NCBI GenBank assembly: GCA_902576785.1
Contig: CACGWC010000010.1
Location: 1 to 37,894 of the forward strand
DNA from: an uncultured Pelagibacteraceae bacterium
GTDB taxonomy: Bacteria > Pseudomonadota > Alphaproteobacteria > Pelagibacterales > Pelagibacteraceae
Direction of reading: 5' to 3'
DNA length: 37,894 nt
A model generated the notes under the pieces. That model saw nothing but the letters and a program-made list of their open reading frames with translations. It made no database searches and was not told the origin of the DNA. This document shows positions 1-8,937 of this stretch, piece by piece. Positions within the stretch are counted from its first letter, which is position 1, and each line of letters begins with the position of its first letter. The position numbers and the translations under genes were made by a program.

Positions 1-470
1 TTAATCTAAAACCTCATGGAATTTTTTTGTCAAACGGTCCTGGAGATCCTGCCGCAACTGGTAAGTATGCAATTAAAGTTGTAAAAAATTTAATAAAAGA
101 AAATATTCCATTATTTGGGATATGTTTGGGTCATCAAATATTAGCTTTAGCTTTAGATGCAAAAACCAAAAAGATGAAATTAGGACATAGAGGTGCTAAT
201 CATCCAGTAAAAAATTTAATTACAAAAAAAGTTGAAATTACAAGTCAAAATCATGGATTTGAAGTTATTAAACAAAGCTTAAAAAAAAATACAGAAATAA
301 CTCACCTATCATTGTTCGATAATTCAATAGAGGGAATAAGATTAAAAAATAAACCAGTTTTCTCAGTCCAGTATCATCCTGAAGCTAATCCTGGACCACA
401 AGATAGTAAATATTTATTTAGTAACTTTATTAGAGAAATAAAAAAATATGCCAAAAAGAAAAGACATTAA
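1..470 (+). CDS. carA: Carbamoyl-phosphate synthase small subunit, C-terminal part (cut by window start)
   Basis: This is the glutamine amidotransferase subunit, which frees ammonia from glutamine and passes it to CarB for carbamoyl phosphate, the precursor of pyrimidines and arginine. The frame is open from base 3, so the gene begins before the window; the TTG at 27 lies inside the conserved LSNGPGDP segment and is not a start. The class I amidotransferase triad is visible: the nucleophile Cys in FGICLGHQ (bases about 114-137), and the His and Glu in [10 protein letters not shown] near the C terminus. The 3' end overlaps carB by 23 bp in another frame, which suggests translational coupling. 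The identification is secure; the N-terminal half cannot be judged. Confidence 0.96.
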   Translation, partial: NLKPHGIFLSNGPGDPAATGKYAIKVVKNLIKENIPLFGICLGHQILALALDAKTKKMKLGHRGANHPVKNLITKKVEITSQNHGFEVIKQSLKKNTEITHLSLFDNSIEGIRLKNKPVFSVQYHPEANPGPQDSKYLFSNFIREIKKYAKKKRH

Positions 471-3400
471 AAAAATTTTGGTTATTGGAGCTGGTCCAAT
501 TATTATTGGTCAAGCTTGTGAATTTGATTATTCAGGAACACAAGCATGCAAAGCATTAAAAGATGAAGGTTATAAAGTAATATTAATCAATTCAAATCCA
601 GCTACTATAATGACTGATCCTGGTGTTGCTGATAAAACTTATATCGAACCAATATCGCTGGAAGTACTAGAGGAGGTTATCAAAAAAGAGAGGCCTGATG
701 CCATTCTGCCTACAATGGGTGGACAGACAGCATTAAATCTTGCAATTAATGCAGAGAAAATTGGTTTGCTAAGAAAGTATAAAATTGAACTTATCGGAGC
801 AAACTCCAAGGCTATAGCAAATGCTGAGGATAGAAAAAAATTCAGAAAGAATATGTCTGATATTGGTATTGATTTACCAAAATCAGAAGTACTTAATAAA
901 TTTTCAAACGCGAAAAAATGTTTAAACAAAATTGGTCTTCCTGCAATCATAAGACCTTCATTTACTTTGGGGGGATTAGGTGGAGGAATAGCCAGAACAT
1001 CAAAAGATTTTTTTAAAATTGTTAAAGAAGGAATGAACGAGTCTCCTCAAAATCAGGTTTTGGTTGAAGAATGTTTAGATGGATGGAAAGAATTTGAGAT
1101 GGAGGTTGTCAGAGATAGAAATGATAATTGTATAATTATATGTTCAATAGAAAATGTTGATCCAATGGGAACTCATACCGGTGATTCTGTTACAATAGCT
1201 CCAGCATTAACACTTACAGATAAAGAGTATCAAATAATGAGAAATGCATCTATTGCATGCTTAAGAAAAATAGGTGTTGAAACAGGAGGTTCAAATGTTC
1301 AATTCGCCATAAATCCAAAAAATGGGAGAATGGTAATTATTGAAATGAACCCAAGAGTTTCAAGATCATCTGCATTAGCTTCAAAAGCAACAGGTTTTCC
1401 AATAGCAAAAGTAGCTGCAAAATTAGCAGTTGGTTATACTCTTGATGAACTACAAAATGAAATAACTAAAGTAACACCAGCTTCTTTTGAACCAACAATC
1501 GATTATGTTGTAACAAAAATTCCAAGGTTCACGTTTGAAAAATTTTCTGACACAGAAGCAATTTTAGGGACATCCATGAGATCAGTTGGTGAAGCTATGG
1601 CAATTGGAAGAAACTTCAAAGAATCTTTTCAAAAGGCTCTGGTTTCACTTGAAACTGGTTTATCAGGATTAGATAATATTTTTAAATATTCAAAAAAAGA
1701 AATCCTAAAAAAATTAAAAATCAATATTCCAAACAAATTACTTCTGATTGCTGAGGCTTTTAGAAAAAAAATATCTTTAGATGTTATTTATAAATTATCA
1801 AAAGTAGACCCTTGGTTTTTAAATCAAATTAAGGAAATAGTTGATGAAGAAAAAATACTTAATTCAAAAGGACTGCCCAAAACTTTTGAGGAATTTAATA
1901 GAATAAAATCAATAGGCTTTTCTGACAAAAAGATCTCACAATTGACTGGTCAAAAAGAAACAATCGTCAAATCAAGAAGAAAAGCGCTAAAAGTTATGCC
2001 TGTTTTTAAAAAAGTTGATACCTGTGCTGCTGAATTCAAATCTTTCACACCTTACATGTATTCTACGTATCAAAGAAATTTTTCTATTAAAACAGAATGT
2101 GAAGCTGAGCCAAGCAATAAAAAGAAAATAATAATTTTAGGTGGAGGACCAAATAGAATTGGCCAAGGTATAGAGTTTGATTATTGCTGTTGTCAGGCTA
2201 GTTTTTCTTTAAAAGAAGCAGGTTTTGAAACAATAATGATAAATTGTAACCCGGAAACAGTTTCTACAGATTATGATACAAGCGATAGATTATATTTTGA
2301 GCCTTTAATTGAAGAGTATGTTGAGAATATAATTTTAAAAGAAAAATCAAAAGGAAATCTAATTGGGATTATTGCACAATTTGGAGGCCAAACCCCTATC
2401 AAATTAGCTAAATTTTTAGATGAAAATAAATTACCTATTTTAGGGACACAATATAAATCGATTGATCTTGCAGAAGATAGAGACAGATTTAGAGAGTTGC
2501 TTATAAAGCTTAAATTAAAACAAGCTGAAAGTGGAATAGCCTACAAATTCGATCAAGCTGTTAATGTTGCTGAACAAATTGGATTACCTGTGGTTGTTAG
2601 ACCTTCTTATGTTTTAGGTGGAAGAGCTATGGAAATTGTTCATGACAAAAGTCAATTGAAACAATTTATAAATGAAGCCTTCAAAGCATCAGAACAAAAT
2701 CCAATCTTAATTGATAAATTTATCGACAATGCAATGGAAGTAGATGTAGATGCAATTTCTGACGGAAAAGACGTTTATGTTGCTGGAATAATGCAACATA
2801 TTGAAGAAGCCGGGATTCATTCTGGAGACTCTGCTTGTTGCTTGCCGCCGGTATCAATAAAGGCAAATCTTTTAAGAGAACTTAAAATACAAACAAGAAA
2901 ATTAGCTCTGGCGTTAAAAGTTAAAGGATTTTTAAATATTCAATTTGCAATTAAAAATGATGAAATTTTTGTCATTGAAGTTAATCCTAGAGCAAGCAGA
3001 ACTGTACCCTTTGTTTCAAAAGCAAACGGTGTTCCACTTGCAAAAATTGCATCAAGAATAATGTCGGGGGAAAAATTAAGTAAGTATAAATTAAAATACA
3101 AAACCAATAAAAAATTTGCTGTTAAGGAAGCAGTATTTCCATTCAATAAATTTCCAGATAGTGATTTATTACTTGGCCCTGAGATGAAGTCTACTGGTGA
3201 GGTAATGGGTTTTGATGATGATTTTGGAATGGCTGTTGCAAAAAGTCAAATTGCTGCGTCTAATTCATTGCCAACTAAAGGAATGGCATTCTTATCAGTA
3301 AAAGACTCTCACAAGCAAGAAATAATAGGTGTTGCACAAAGATTAATAAAACTTGGATTCACACTTTCTGCGACCAAAGGAACGTCAGAGATTCTAAATC

Positions 3401-3672
3401 AAAATGGAATGAAATGTAAAAAAATTAATAAAGTGAGTAGTGGTAGACCACATATAGTAGATGTTTTAAATTCTAAAAAAATATCTTTGGTAATAAATAC
3501 TGGAGGTGGAAATTCTGAACACAGGATTAGTGATGCTAGAGCATTAAGAAGAGGAACTCTTGCAAACAAAATTCCTTATTGTACGAATATGTCTACAGCC
3601 TATTCATTCTTAGAAGCAATAAAATCATTAAAAACAACCAAGTTAAGAGTAAAATCTCTGCAAGATAATTAA
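448..3672 (+). CDS. carB: Carbamoyl-phosphate synthase large subunit
   Basis: CarB uses two ATP, bicarbonate and the ammonia from CarA to make carbamoyl phosphate. The 1074 residues are the usual length. The two homologous halves are both visible: an N-terminal carboxyphosphate half beginning with the [18 protein letters not shown] block, and a second, carbamate-phosphorylating half beginning near residue 562 with [16 protein letters not shown]. Each half has its ATP-grasp region ([12 protein letters not shown] and [12 protein letters not shown]). A C-terminal MGS-type regulatory domain (about residues 950-1060) follows, where UMP or ornithine effectors bind in relatives. The ATG at 448 lies inside carA. 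The next gene is convergent, with only 2 bp between the stops. Confidence 0.98.
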   Translation: MPKRKDIKKILVIGAGPIIIGQACEFDYSGTQACKALKDEGYKVILINSNPATIMTDPGVADKTYIEPISLEVLEEVIKKERPDAILPTMGGQTALNLAINAEKIGLLRKYKIELIGANSKAIANAEDRKKFRKNMSDIGIDLPKSEVLNKFSNAKKCLNKIGLPAIIRPSFTLGGLGGGIARTSKDFFKIVKEGMNESPQNQVLVEECLDGWKEFEMEVVRDRNDNCIIICSIENVDPMGTHTGDSVTIAPALTLTDKEYQIMRNASIACLRKIGVETGGSNVQFAINPKNGRMVIIEMNPRVSRSSALASKATGFPIAKVAAKLAVGYTLDELQNEITKVTPASFEPTIDYVVTKIPRFTFEKFSDTEAILGTSMRSVGEAMAIGRNFKESFQKALVSLETGLSGLDNIFKYSKKEILKKLKINIPNKLLLIAEAFRKKISLDVIYKLSKVDPWFLNQIKEIVDEEKILNSKGLPKTFEEFNRIKSIGFSDKKISQLTGQKETIVKSRRKALKVMPVFKKVDTCAAEFKSFTPYMYSTYQRNFSIKTECEAEPSNKKKIIILGGGPNRIGQGIEFDYCCCQASFSLKEAGFETIMINCNPETVSTDYDTSDRLYFEPLIEEYVENIILKEKSKGNLIGIIAQFGGQTPIKLAKFLDENKLPILGTQYKSIDLAEDRDRFRELLIKLKLKQAESGIAYKFDQAVNVAEQIGLPVVVRPSYVLGGRAMEIVHDKSQLKQFINEAFKASEQNPILIDKFIDNAMEVDVDAISDGKDVYVAGIMQHIEEAGIHSGDSACCLPPVSIKANLLRELKIQTRKLALALKVKGFLNIQFAIKNDEIFVIEVNPRASRTVPFVSKANGVPLAKIASRIMSGEKLSKYKLKYKTNKKFAVKEAVFPFNKFPDSDLLLGPEMKSTGEVMGFDDDFGMAVAKSQIAASNSLPTKGMAFLSVKDSHKQEIIGVAQRLIKLGFTLSATKGTSEILNQNGMKCKKINKVSSGRPHIVDVLNSKKISLVINTGGGNSEHRISDARALRRGTLANKIPYCTNMSTAYSFLEAIKSLKTTKLRVKSLQDN

Positions 3673-3674
3673 TT

Positions 3675-4337
3675 TTAATTGACTTTCCAATCTGTCTCAA
3701 ATGTAACATAATTTACTTGAAGACATCTTCTCTCTTTTACTATTTCTTTTTTTTCCATACCGTGCCAAGTGTTAGGGCCACTTGAAAAGAAATATCCATA
3801 ATTATCCTTATAAGGAACAGTTTTTGCTAATTTTAGATTTTCATCATAAAAATCTGTACCTAAATCTTCTTTTTCATTATGCTTATTTACGAATAATAAA
3901 CATGACATCAGTTTCTCTTTAATATCGCAATGTGGTTTTAACCAGAATCCTTTTCTATCACAGATAACCTCGACTCTTACATATGAATTTGAAAGATCTT
4001 TATTTATCATTTCAGAAATTTTTTTATAAGTTGATGGATTTTGAAGTTCTTTAATAAATTCAACAAGATTAGGAAATTGATTTGAGTTTTCTTTGGTCAC
4101 AAAACATCTAAATTTTAGTGCCTTGCCTCCGTCTGATATACCTTCTCTAAACTTACCTTCACCTCCATCAATTGCTCTAGTACCATCGTAGTTTAAATTA
4201 TGTTCTATCGGATTAGCTATATCAGCGTTTATAATTTCCTGAACTTGGCCATCAGTTAGTGGTTGATTTAATTCCCAATGTTCAAAAGGAATTTTGTGAT
4301 TTGACGAATTTTTTAATATTGAATTTAAAAATGCCAT
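3675..4337 (-). CDS. 2-oxoglutarate/Fe(II)-dependent oxygenase-like protein
   Basis: This 220-residue cytoplasmic protein carries the pattern of a 2OG-Fe(II) dioxygenase jelly roll. There is an HxD pair at His136 and Asp138 (PHCD), a distal His192 in the sequence NTWHG, and an arginine pair at 203-204 about eleven residues further on, where relatives bind the 2-oxoglutarate carboxylate. The substrate cannot be told from the sequence; small-molecule hydroxylation is as possible as protein or glycan modification. It is the second gene of a minus-strand pair: its ATG overlaps the TAA of the ELM1-family gene by one base (TAATG), so the two are probably co-translated. There is no signal peptide and no membrane segment. 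Confidence 0.72.
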   Translation of the reverse strand: MAFLNSILKNSSNHKIPFEHWELNQPLTDGQVQEIINADIANPIEHNLNYDGTRAIDGGEGKFREGISDGGKALKFRCFVTKENSNQFPNLVEFIKELQNPSTYKKISEMINKDLSNSYVRVEVICDRKGFWLKPHCDIKEKLMSCLLFVNKHNEKEDLGTDFYDENLKLAKTVPYKDNYGYFFSSGPNTWHGMEKKEIVKERRCLQVNYVTFETDWKVN

Positions 4338-5284
4338 TATAATTGAATTTTATCTTTAATGATATTTGCTACTCTATTCGTTTCATCTAATTTTTCATAG
4401 TTCCAATTTTCTAATTTTTCTCCTAATTCTCTAACAATTTTCATTTCTTGAAATAATTTTCTAAAATTTTTAAATCTTTTATCGCTTTTTTTAGGTGGAA
4501 TAGTGGCAATATAAATTGGCTTGCCTGTTAAAGCTGCCTCTGAAATCATAGAGCTTGAATCGCACGTAATAACTATATGTTTTGATATTGCAAGCGCACT
4601 TAAATAGGCCTTTTTATCAACACCATCTAATACTAAATGATCGTTTCCAAAATATATTTTTGCATGTTCTATAGTTCCCTTTGGCGTTCTCATAGAAGGG
4701 ATGACTACTAAATTAAGATTATTTTCTTTAACTAAATAATTTACTTTTGAAAAAATTTCTTGGATATTTCTATCTGAATAATCATAATACTGGGTAGGAC
4801 CACCAATTATTAAAGAAATTATATTTTTATCCCTCAATTTGCTTGAAATACTAAACAAATATTCTTTGTCTTTTTCAATTTCTTCACTTGTTAAATAATG
4901 AATAGCTCCTTTTGTTTTTAATACATTATCTCCATCAAGATTATCGTGCTCTGGCACTACAACTAGATCAAAATTATCAAGTTTTATCTTTGGGTTTTGA
5001 ATATGAATGTTAAATACTTTTTTCTTTGAATTTTTTTTTAAGAATAATGATGGAATAATACTTTTTCTTCCACATGAAATTATTAAATCAACATCTTCAC
5101 ATTCAATTTTTTTAAAAACTGAGTCGGATATTGGAGTGAATTTCGGCGGTATAACTTTCCAGAAACCTTTTGTTTCAACTGTGTGGTGAGAATAATTTAT
5201 ATCTAAAGCTTTAGCCAAACCTTCTACTTGGCTAATCATCCCATGCATACCTTCTGTTAATAATATACCTTTCAATTTAGTCAT
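4337..5284 (-). CDS. ELM1/GtrOC1-family protein (DUF1022 type)
   Basis: This 315-residue protein belongs to the bacterial family named after plant mitochondrial fission protein ELM1. It has the family block at about residues 95-132, ending in EHDNLDGDNVLKTKGAIHYL. A second block at about 240-260 (TCDSSSMISEAALTGKPIYI) resembles the donor-binding end of GT-B glycosyltransferases. Bacterial members are often found near envelope or polysaccharide genes, but their reaction is not established here. It starts only 21 bp from divergent trxB and overlaps the downstream oxygenase-like gene by 1 bp. A TATAAT on the minus strand (5295-5290) sits 5 nt before the ATG, so the transcript could be leaderless. 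Confidence 0.75.
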   Translation of the reverse strand: MTKLKGILLTEGMHGMISQVEGLAKALDINYSHHTVETKGFWKVIPPKFTPISDSVFKKIECEDVDLIISCGRKSIIPSLFLKKNSKKKVFNIHIQNPKIKLDNFDLVVVPEHDNLDGDNVLKTKGAIHYLTSEEIEKDKEYLFSISSKLRDKNIISLIIGGPTQYYDYSDRNIQEIFSKVNYLVKENNLNLVVIPSMRTPKGTIEHAKIYFGNDHLVLDGVDKKAYLSALAISKHIVITCDSSSMISEAALTGKPIYIATIPPKKSDKRFKNFRKLFQEMKIVRELGEKLENWNYEKLDETNRVANIIKDKIQL

Positions 5285-5305
5285 TAATCATTATATAGCT
5301 TTCAT

Positions 5306-6250
5306 ATGAGTGAAAATCCAACTAAACACACAAAAGTGTTAATAATTGGGTCGGGTCCAGCTGGATATACAGCAGCAATTTATGCTGCAAGAGCAATGTT
5401 AAAACCAATATTAGTTCATGGTATGGAACCTGGTGGCCAATTAACAACAACAACTGATGTTGAAAATTTTCCTGGATTTAAAGATGTAATACAAGGGCCG
5501 TGGCTTATGGATCAAATGAAAGGTCAGGCAGAAGTAGTTGGAACTGAAATGATACAAGATCATATTGCATCAGTGGACTTAAAATCTAAGCCATTTAAAG
5601 CTGTTGGAGATAGTGGCCAAATTTATGAAGCAGACTCAATAATTATTTCAACAGGAGCTCAAGCTAGATGGTTAAATATTGACTCAGAACAAAATTTTAG
5701 AGGTTTTGGTGTATCTGCATGTGCAACATGTGATGGATTTTTCTTTAAAGACAAAACTGTAGCAGTTGTTGGAGGTGGAAATGCTGCGGTCGAAGAAGCT
5801 ATGTTTTTAACAAAATTTGCCTCAAAGGTTCAGCTTATACACAGAAGAGATAGTTTGAGAGCAGAAAAATTACTTCAAAAGAAATTAATGGAAAATAAAA
5901 AAATTGAAATAATTTGGGACTCTGTTGTTGATGAAGTTATTGGGGATAATGATCCTAAAAATGTAACTGGATTAAAAATTAAAAATGTTAAAACAAATAA
6001 AGTAGATGAACTAAAAATCGATGGATTATTTATAGCTATAGGACATGATCCAGCAACGTCATTATTTAAAGACCAACTAGAAATGGATAATGAGGGTTAT
6101 TTAATAACAAAACCAGAGTCTACGGAAACAAATATACCGGGAGTTTTTGCTGCTGGTGATGTAAAAGATAAAATATTTAGACAGGCCGTTACAGCAGCTG
6201 GTATGGGATGTATGGCGGCATTAGAAGCTGAAAAACATTTATCCGAATAG
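5306..6250 (+). CDS. trxB: Thioredoxin-disulfide reductase
   Basis: This NADPH- and FAD-dependent enzyme keeps thioredoxin reduced in the cytoplasm. The 314 residues match the low-molecular-weight bacterial type. Visible in order are the FAD dinucleotide motif GSGPAG (15-20), the redox-active CATC pair at Cys139 and Cys142 followed by DG, the NADPH-binding motif VVGGGNAAVEEA (about 154-165), and the C-terminal FAD motif FAAGDV. All catalytic residues are present. The ATG lies 21 bp from the divergent ELM1-family start, and the next gene starts directly after the stop with no gap, so the two are likely an operon. Confidence 0.97.
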   Translation: MSENPTKHTKVLIIGSGPAGYTAAIYAARAMLKPILVHGMEPGGQLTTTTDVENFPGFKDVIQGPWLMDQMKGQAEVVGTEMIQDHIASVDLKSKPFKAVGDSGQIYEADSIIISTGAQARWLNIDSEQNFRGFGVSACATCDGFFFKDKTVAVVGGGNAAVEEAMFLTKFASKVQLIHRRDSLRAEKLLQKKLMENKKIEIIWDSVVDEVIGDNDPKNVTGLKIKNVKTNKVDELKIDGLFIAIGHDPATSLFKDQLEMDNEGYLITKPESTETNIPGVFAAGDVKDKIFRQAVTAAGMGCMAALEAEKHLSE

Positions 6251-7270
6251 ATGAATGAAACAGTATTGTTAACGGGTATAAGTGGATGGATCGCTAAACA
6301 CACTGCAATTGAATTATTAAAATCGGGATATAAAGTTTTAGGCACTGTTAGAAATTCCGGTTTAATAGAGCAAACAAAAAAAACCATAAATGAATATGCA
6401 TCAATTGATAAATTATCATTTGTCGAATTAGATCTTTTAAAAGACGAAGGTTGGGATGAGGCATTAAAAGGCTGTAAGTATGTAATGCATGTGGCTTCTC
6501 CTTTTCCTTTAAAGACCTCTAGAGATCGTGAAAGTCTTGTTCCAACAGCTAAAGATGGAACTATAAGAGTTTTAAAAGCTGCTGTTAATGCGGGAGTTGA
6601 ACGTATTATTAAAACTTCTTCAATTGCAACAATGTTTAGAAAACCTAATAGGACAAATCCATATACATTTGGTGAAAATGATTGGAGTGATGCTAATTGG
6701 AAAGGTTGTAATGATTACTTTGTTTCAAAAATCAAGGCTGAAAAAGCTGCTTGGGAATTTATGGAGGATAAAGGTTTAAAGAATAAGTTGGTATGTATAT
6801 GTCCTGGAGGTGTATTTGGAGACGCTTTAGATGCTAAAGAAAAAACTTCGATAAGTTATGTTAAATTATTTCTAAAAGGTAAATATCCAGGTGCTCCAGA
6901 TTTTAGTATTTTAGTCTCAGATATGAAAGATGTAGTGAAAGCTCACATCAATTCTTTAACAAGACCAGATGTTGGTGGAAGACGACTAATAATTGGCTCT
7001 GAGGTCAAAAGAATGATAGATTTTTCTAATATTATGGCTGAAGCATTACCTAAATATTCAAAAAAACTTCCAAAAAGAGTGTTGCCAAACTTTTTAGTGA
7101 GAATAATTAGTCATCTGGATACGAGTGCAAAAATGATGGTTCCAGATTTAGGGATACAAATGCAAACTGACGCTTCGTATGCTGAAGATTTATTGGGATT
7201 TAAATTTCAGCCGGCTAGAGGATGTATTGAGGATGCAGCAAAATCAGTAGTTAGACTTGGATTAGTATAA
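6251..7270 (+). CDS. Extended SDR, dihydroflavonol-reductase-like NAD(P)-dependent oxidoreductase
   Basis: This is a 339-residue extended short-chain dehydrogenase/reductase. The N-terminal Rossmann motif is LTGISGWIAKH (Gly9, Gly12), and the catalytic YxxxK is Tyr156/Lys160, with the Ser around 123-124 in KTSSIATM. The segment VMHVASPFP is typical of the dihydroflavonol-4-reductase/aldehyde-reductase branch, so a ketone, aldehyde or sugar-nucleotide substrate is possible. The physiological substrate is not evident. The ATG directly abuts the trxB stop, which implies cotranscription but not a shared pathway. Confidence 0.8.
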   Translation: MNETVLLTGISGWIAKHTAIELLKSGYKVLGTVRNSGLIEQTKKTINEYASIDKLSFVELDLLKDEGWDEALKGCKYVMHVASPFPLKTSRDRESLVPTAKDGTIRVLKAAVNAGVERIIKTSSIATMFRKPNRTNPYTFGENDWSDANWKGCNDYFVSKIKAEKAAWEFMEDKGLKNKLVCICPGGVFGDALDAKEKTSISYVKLFLKGKYPGAPDFSILVSDMKDVVKAHINSLTRPDVGGRRLIIGSEVKRMIDFSNIMAEALPKYSKKLPKRVLPNFLVRIISHLDTSAKMMVPDLGIQMQTDASYAEDLLGFKFQPARGCIEDAAKSVVRLGLV

Positions 7271-7336
7271 TATCAATAATTTACAAGCTATTTCAGTATA
7301 GAATAAAAAGTTATTTTAAATTATAAAAGAATGTAA

Positions 7337-7711
7337 ATGGAAAACATTGTAAAGCAAATCCAGCTTGTAGCATTAGTAATCATTTTAGTTAGTACAGTTA
7401 TTGCTTTTGGGCAAGAAATGTACCAGATGATACTCGTGCAAAGAGTTACTTTAGCCGATCTGCTTTTACTTTTTTTATATCTTGAAGTGCTTGCAATGGT
7501 TAGAGTATTTTGGGAAAGCCAATCAATTCAAATTACACTGCCGTTATTTATTGCTATTACTGCACTTGCTAGATTTATTATTTTACAAGGAAAATCTCTA
7601 AATCCAGAGATATTACTATATGAAGCAGGTGCGATTGTTTTAATTGCTTTAGCAATTGTAATTTTAAGATTTAGAAATTCTTCACTAATTGGACTAAATA
7701 AAAAAAAATAG
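7337..7711 (+). CDS. PsiE-like small membrane protein
   Basis: This is a 124-residue integral membrane protein with about four hydrophobic helices (roughly 6-25, 38-56, 63-82 and 92-110) and a short basic tail. The LEVLAMVRVFWE block followed by PLFIAITALARFIIL is characteristic of the phosphate-starvation-inducible PsiE family, whose molecular role is not known. It has its own 66-bp upstream gap. That gap contains a TTTACA-like element at 7280, but I could not find a convincing -10 at the right distance. The stop lies 2 bp from the convergent aspC stop. No Pho box is recognisable by eye. Confidence 0.75.
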   Translation: MENIVKQIQLVALVIILVSTVIAFGQEMYQMILVQRVTLADLLLLFLYLEVLAMVRVFWESQSIQITLPLFIAITALARFIILQGKSLNPEILLYEAGAIVLIALAIVILRFRNSSLIGLNKKK

Positions 7712-7713
7712 GT

Positions 7714-8901
7714 TTATCCTAAATCCTCACAAAACTTTTTAATTCTAGACATTGCTATTTTAAGTTTTGCCATTGAAGTCGCATATGAAATTCTAAAATA
7801 TCCATCTAAACCAAACGCTGAGCCCTGAACAGCTGCAACATTTTGTTTTTCTAAAAGCTTTTGGACAAAATCAGTATCTTTTTTAAGTTTAGTTCTTTTA
7901 TTTAAAAGTTTTTTACAATTCGGAAATACGTAAAATGCACCATTAGGTTTTAAACAGCTAATACCATCAATGTTATTTAAACTTTTTACAACAAAATCTC
8001 TTCTTTCTTTAAATGATTTTGCTCTTTTCTTAATAAAGTCTTGTTTTCCATTTAAAGCTTCAACAGCTGCTGCTTGACTAATTGATGATGGATTCGAAGT
8101 AGACTGAGACTGAATTTTTCTAATTGCAGAAATTATTTCTTTTGGTCCAGCCGCATAACCAATTCTCCAACCAGTCATTGCATAAGATTTGCTCACTCCA
8201 TTCATTGTTAATGTTCGAGATTTTAATTTTGAAATTTGAGCAATAGTAAAAAATTTAAAATTATCATATTTAACATGCTCATAAATATCATCGCTCAAAA
8301 TGTGGACTTTTTTGTTTTTTATTAAAACCTTTGCTAATTTTTGAATTTCTGATTTGCTGTATCCAGATCCAGTTGGATTAGATGGAGAATTAAGGATTAT
8401 CCATTTCGTTCTTTTTGTAATTGCGGCTTTTAATTTTGCAGGTGTAATTTTAAATCCATCTTTTTCATCACATTTTACTATTTTTGGTTTTCCTCCTGCT
8501 AGGAGAACCATATCTGGATATGAAACCCAGAATGGAGCAGGAATAATAACTTCATCTCCTTTATTTAAAGTTGCCATAAAGGTATTATAGAGAACTTGTT
8601 TCCCTCCAGTTCCAACTGTGATTTCATCTAGTTTATAATTTAGTTTATTTTCTCTTTTAAATTTTTTTAAAATTGCTTTTTTTAATGCTGGAGTTCCATC
8701 AACTGCTGTATACTTTGTATCTCCGTCTCTTATTGCTTTAATGGCTGCATTTTTAACATTGATAGGAGTATCAAAATCTGGTTCCCCTGCCCCAAGTCCA
8801 ACTACATCTTTTCCTGCAGCTCTTAATTCTCTTGCCTTTTGAGTAACTGCAATAGTTGGAGATGGTTTAATTCTTTTTAAATTATTAGATATTATGCTCA
8901 T
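7714..8901 (-). CDS. aspC: Aspartate aminotransferase, class I PLP-dependent
   Basis: This enzyme transfers the amino group between aspartate and 2-oxoglutarate, linking the TCA cycle with amino acid synthesis. The 395 residues fit the AAT I-gamma type common in alphaproteobacteria. The PLP Schiff-base lysine is Lys238 in VSKSYAMTGWRIG. Other family residues are Asn175 in NSPSNPTGSGYS, the Asp-Asp-Ile-Tyr stretch at 204-207 that contacts the cofactor ring, Arg246, and a C-terminal FRISYA arginine that binds the substrate carboxylate. It may also act on phenylalanine or prephenate, as some relatives do. It is divergent from uvrB across a 36-bp gap. Confidence 0.92.
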   Translation of the reverse strand: MSIISNNLKRIKPSPTIAVTQKARELRAAGKDVVGLGAGEPDFDTPINVKNAAIKAIRDGDTKYTAVDGTPALKKAILKKFKRENKLNYKLDEITVGTGGKQVLYNTFMATLNKGDEVIIPAPFWVSYPDMVLLAGGKPKIVKCDEKDGFKITPAKLKAAITKRTKWIILNSPSNPTGSGYSKSEIQKLAKVLIKNKKVHILSDDIYEHVKYDNFKFFTIAQISKLKSRTLTMNGVSKSYAMTGWRIGYAAGPKEIISAIRKIQSQSTSNPSSISQAAAVEALNGKQDFIKKRAKSFKERRDFVVKSLNNIDGISCLKPNGAFYVFPNCKKLLNKRTKLKKDTDFVQKLLEKQNVAAVQGSAFGLDGYFRISYATSMAKLKIAMSRIKKFCEDLG

Positions 8902-8937
8902 TGAATTATGAAATTATTCAATTACGTTGTTTAATAT

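Noticed and set aside
8902..8937. Search for a LexA/SOS operator (GTTC-N7-GTTC or its complement) upstream of uvrB.
   Set aside because: No such motif is present in the 36-bp gap, so SOS control is not supported by sequence.
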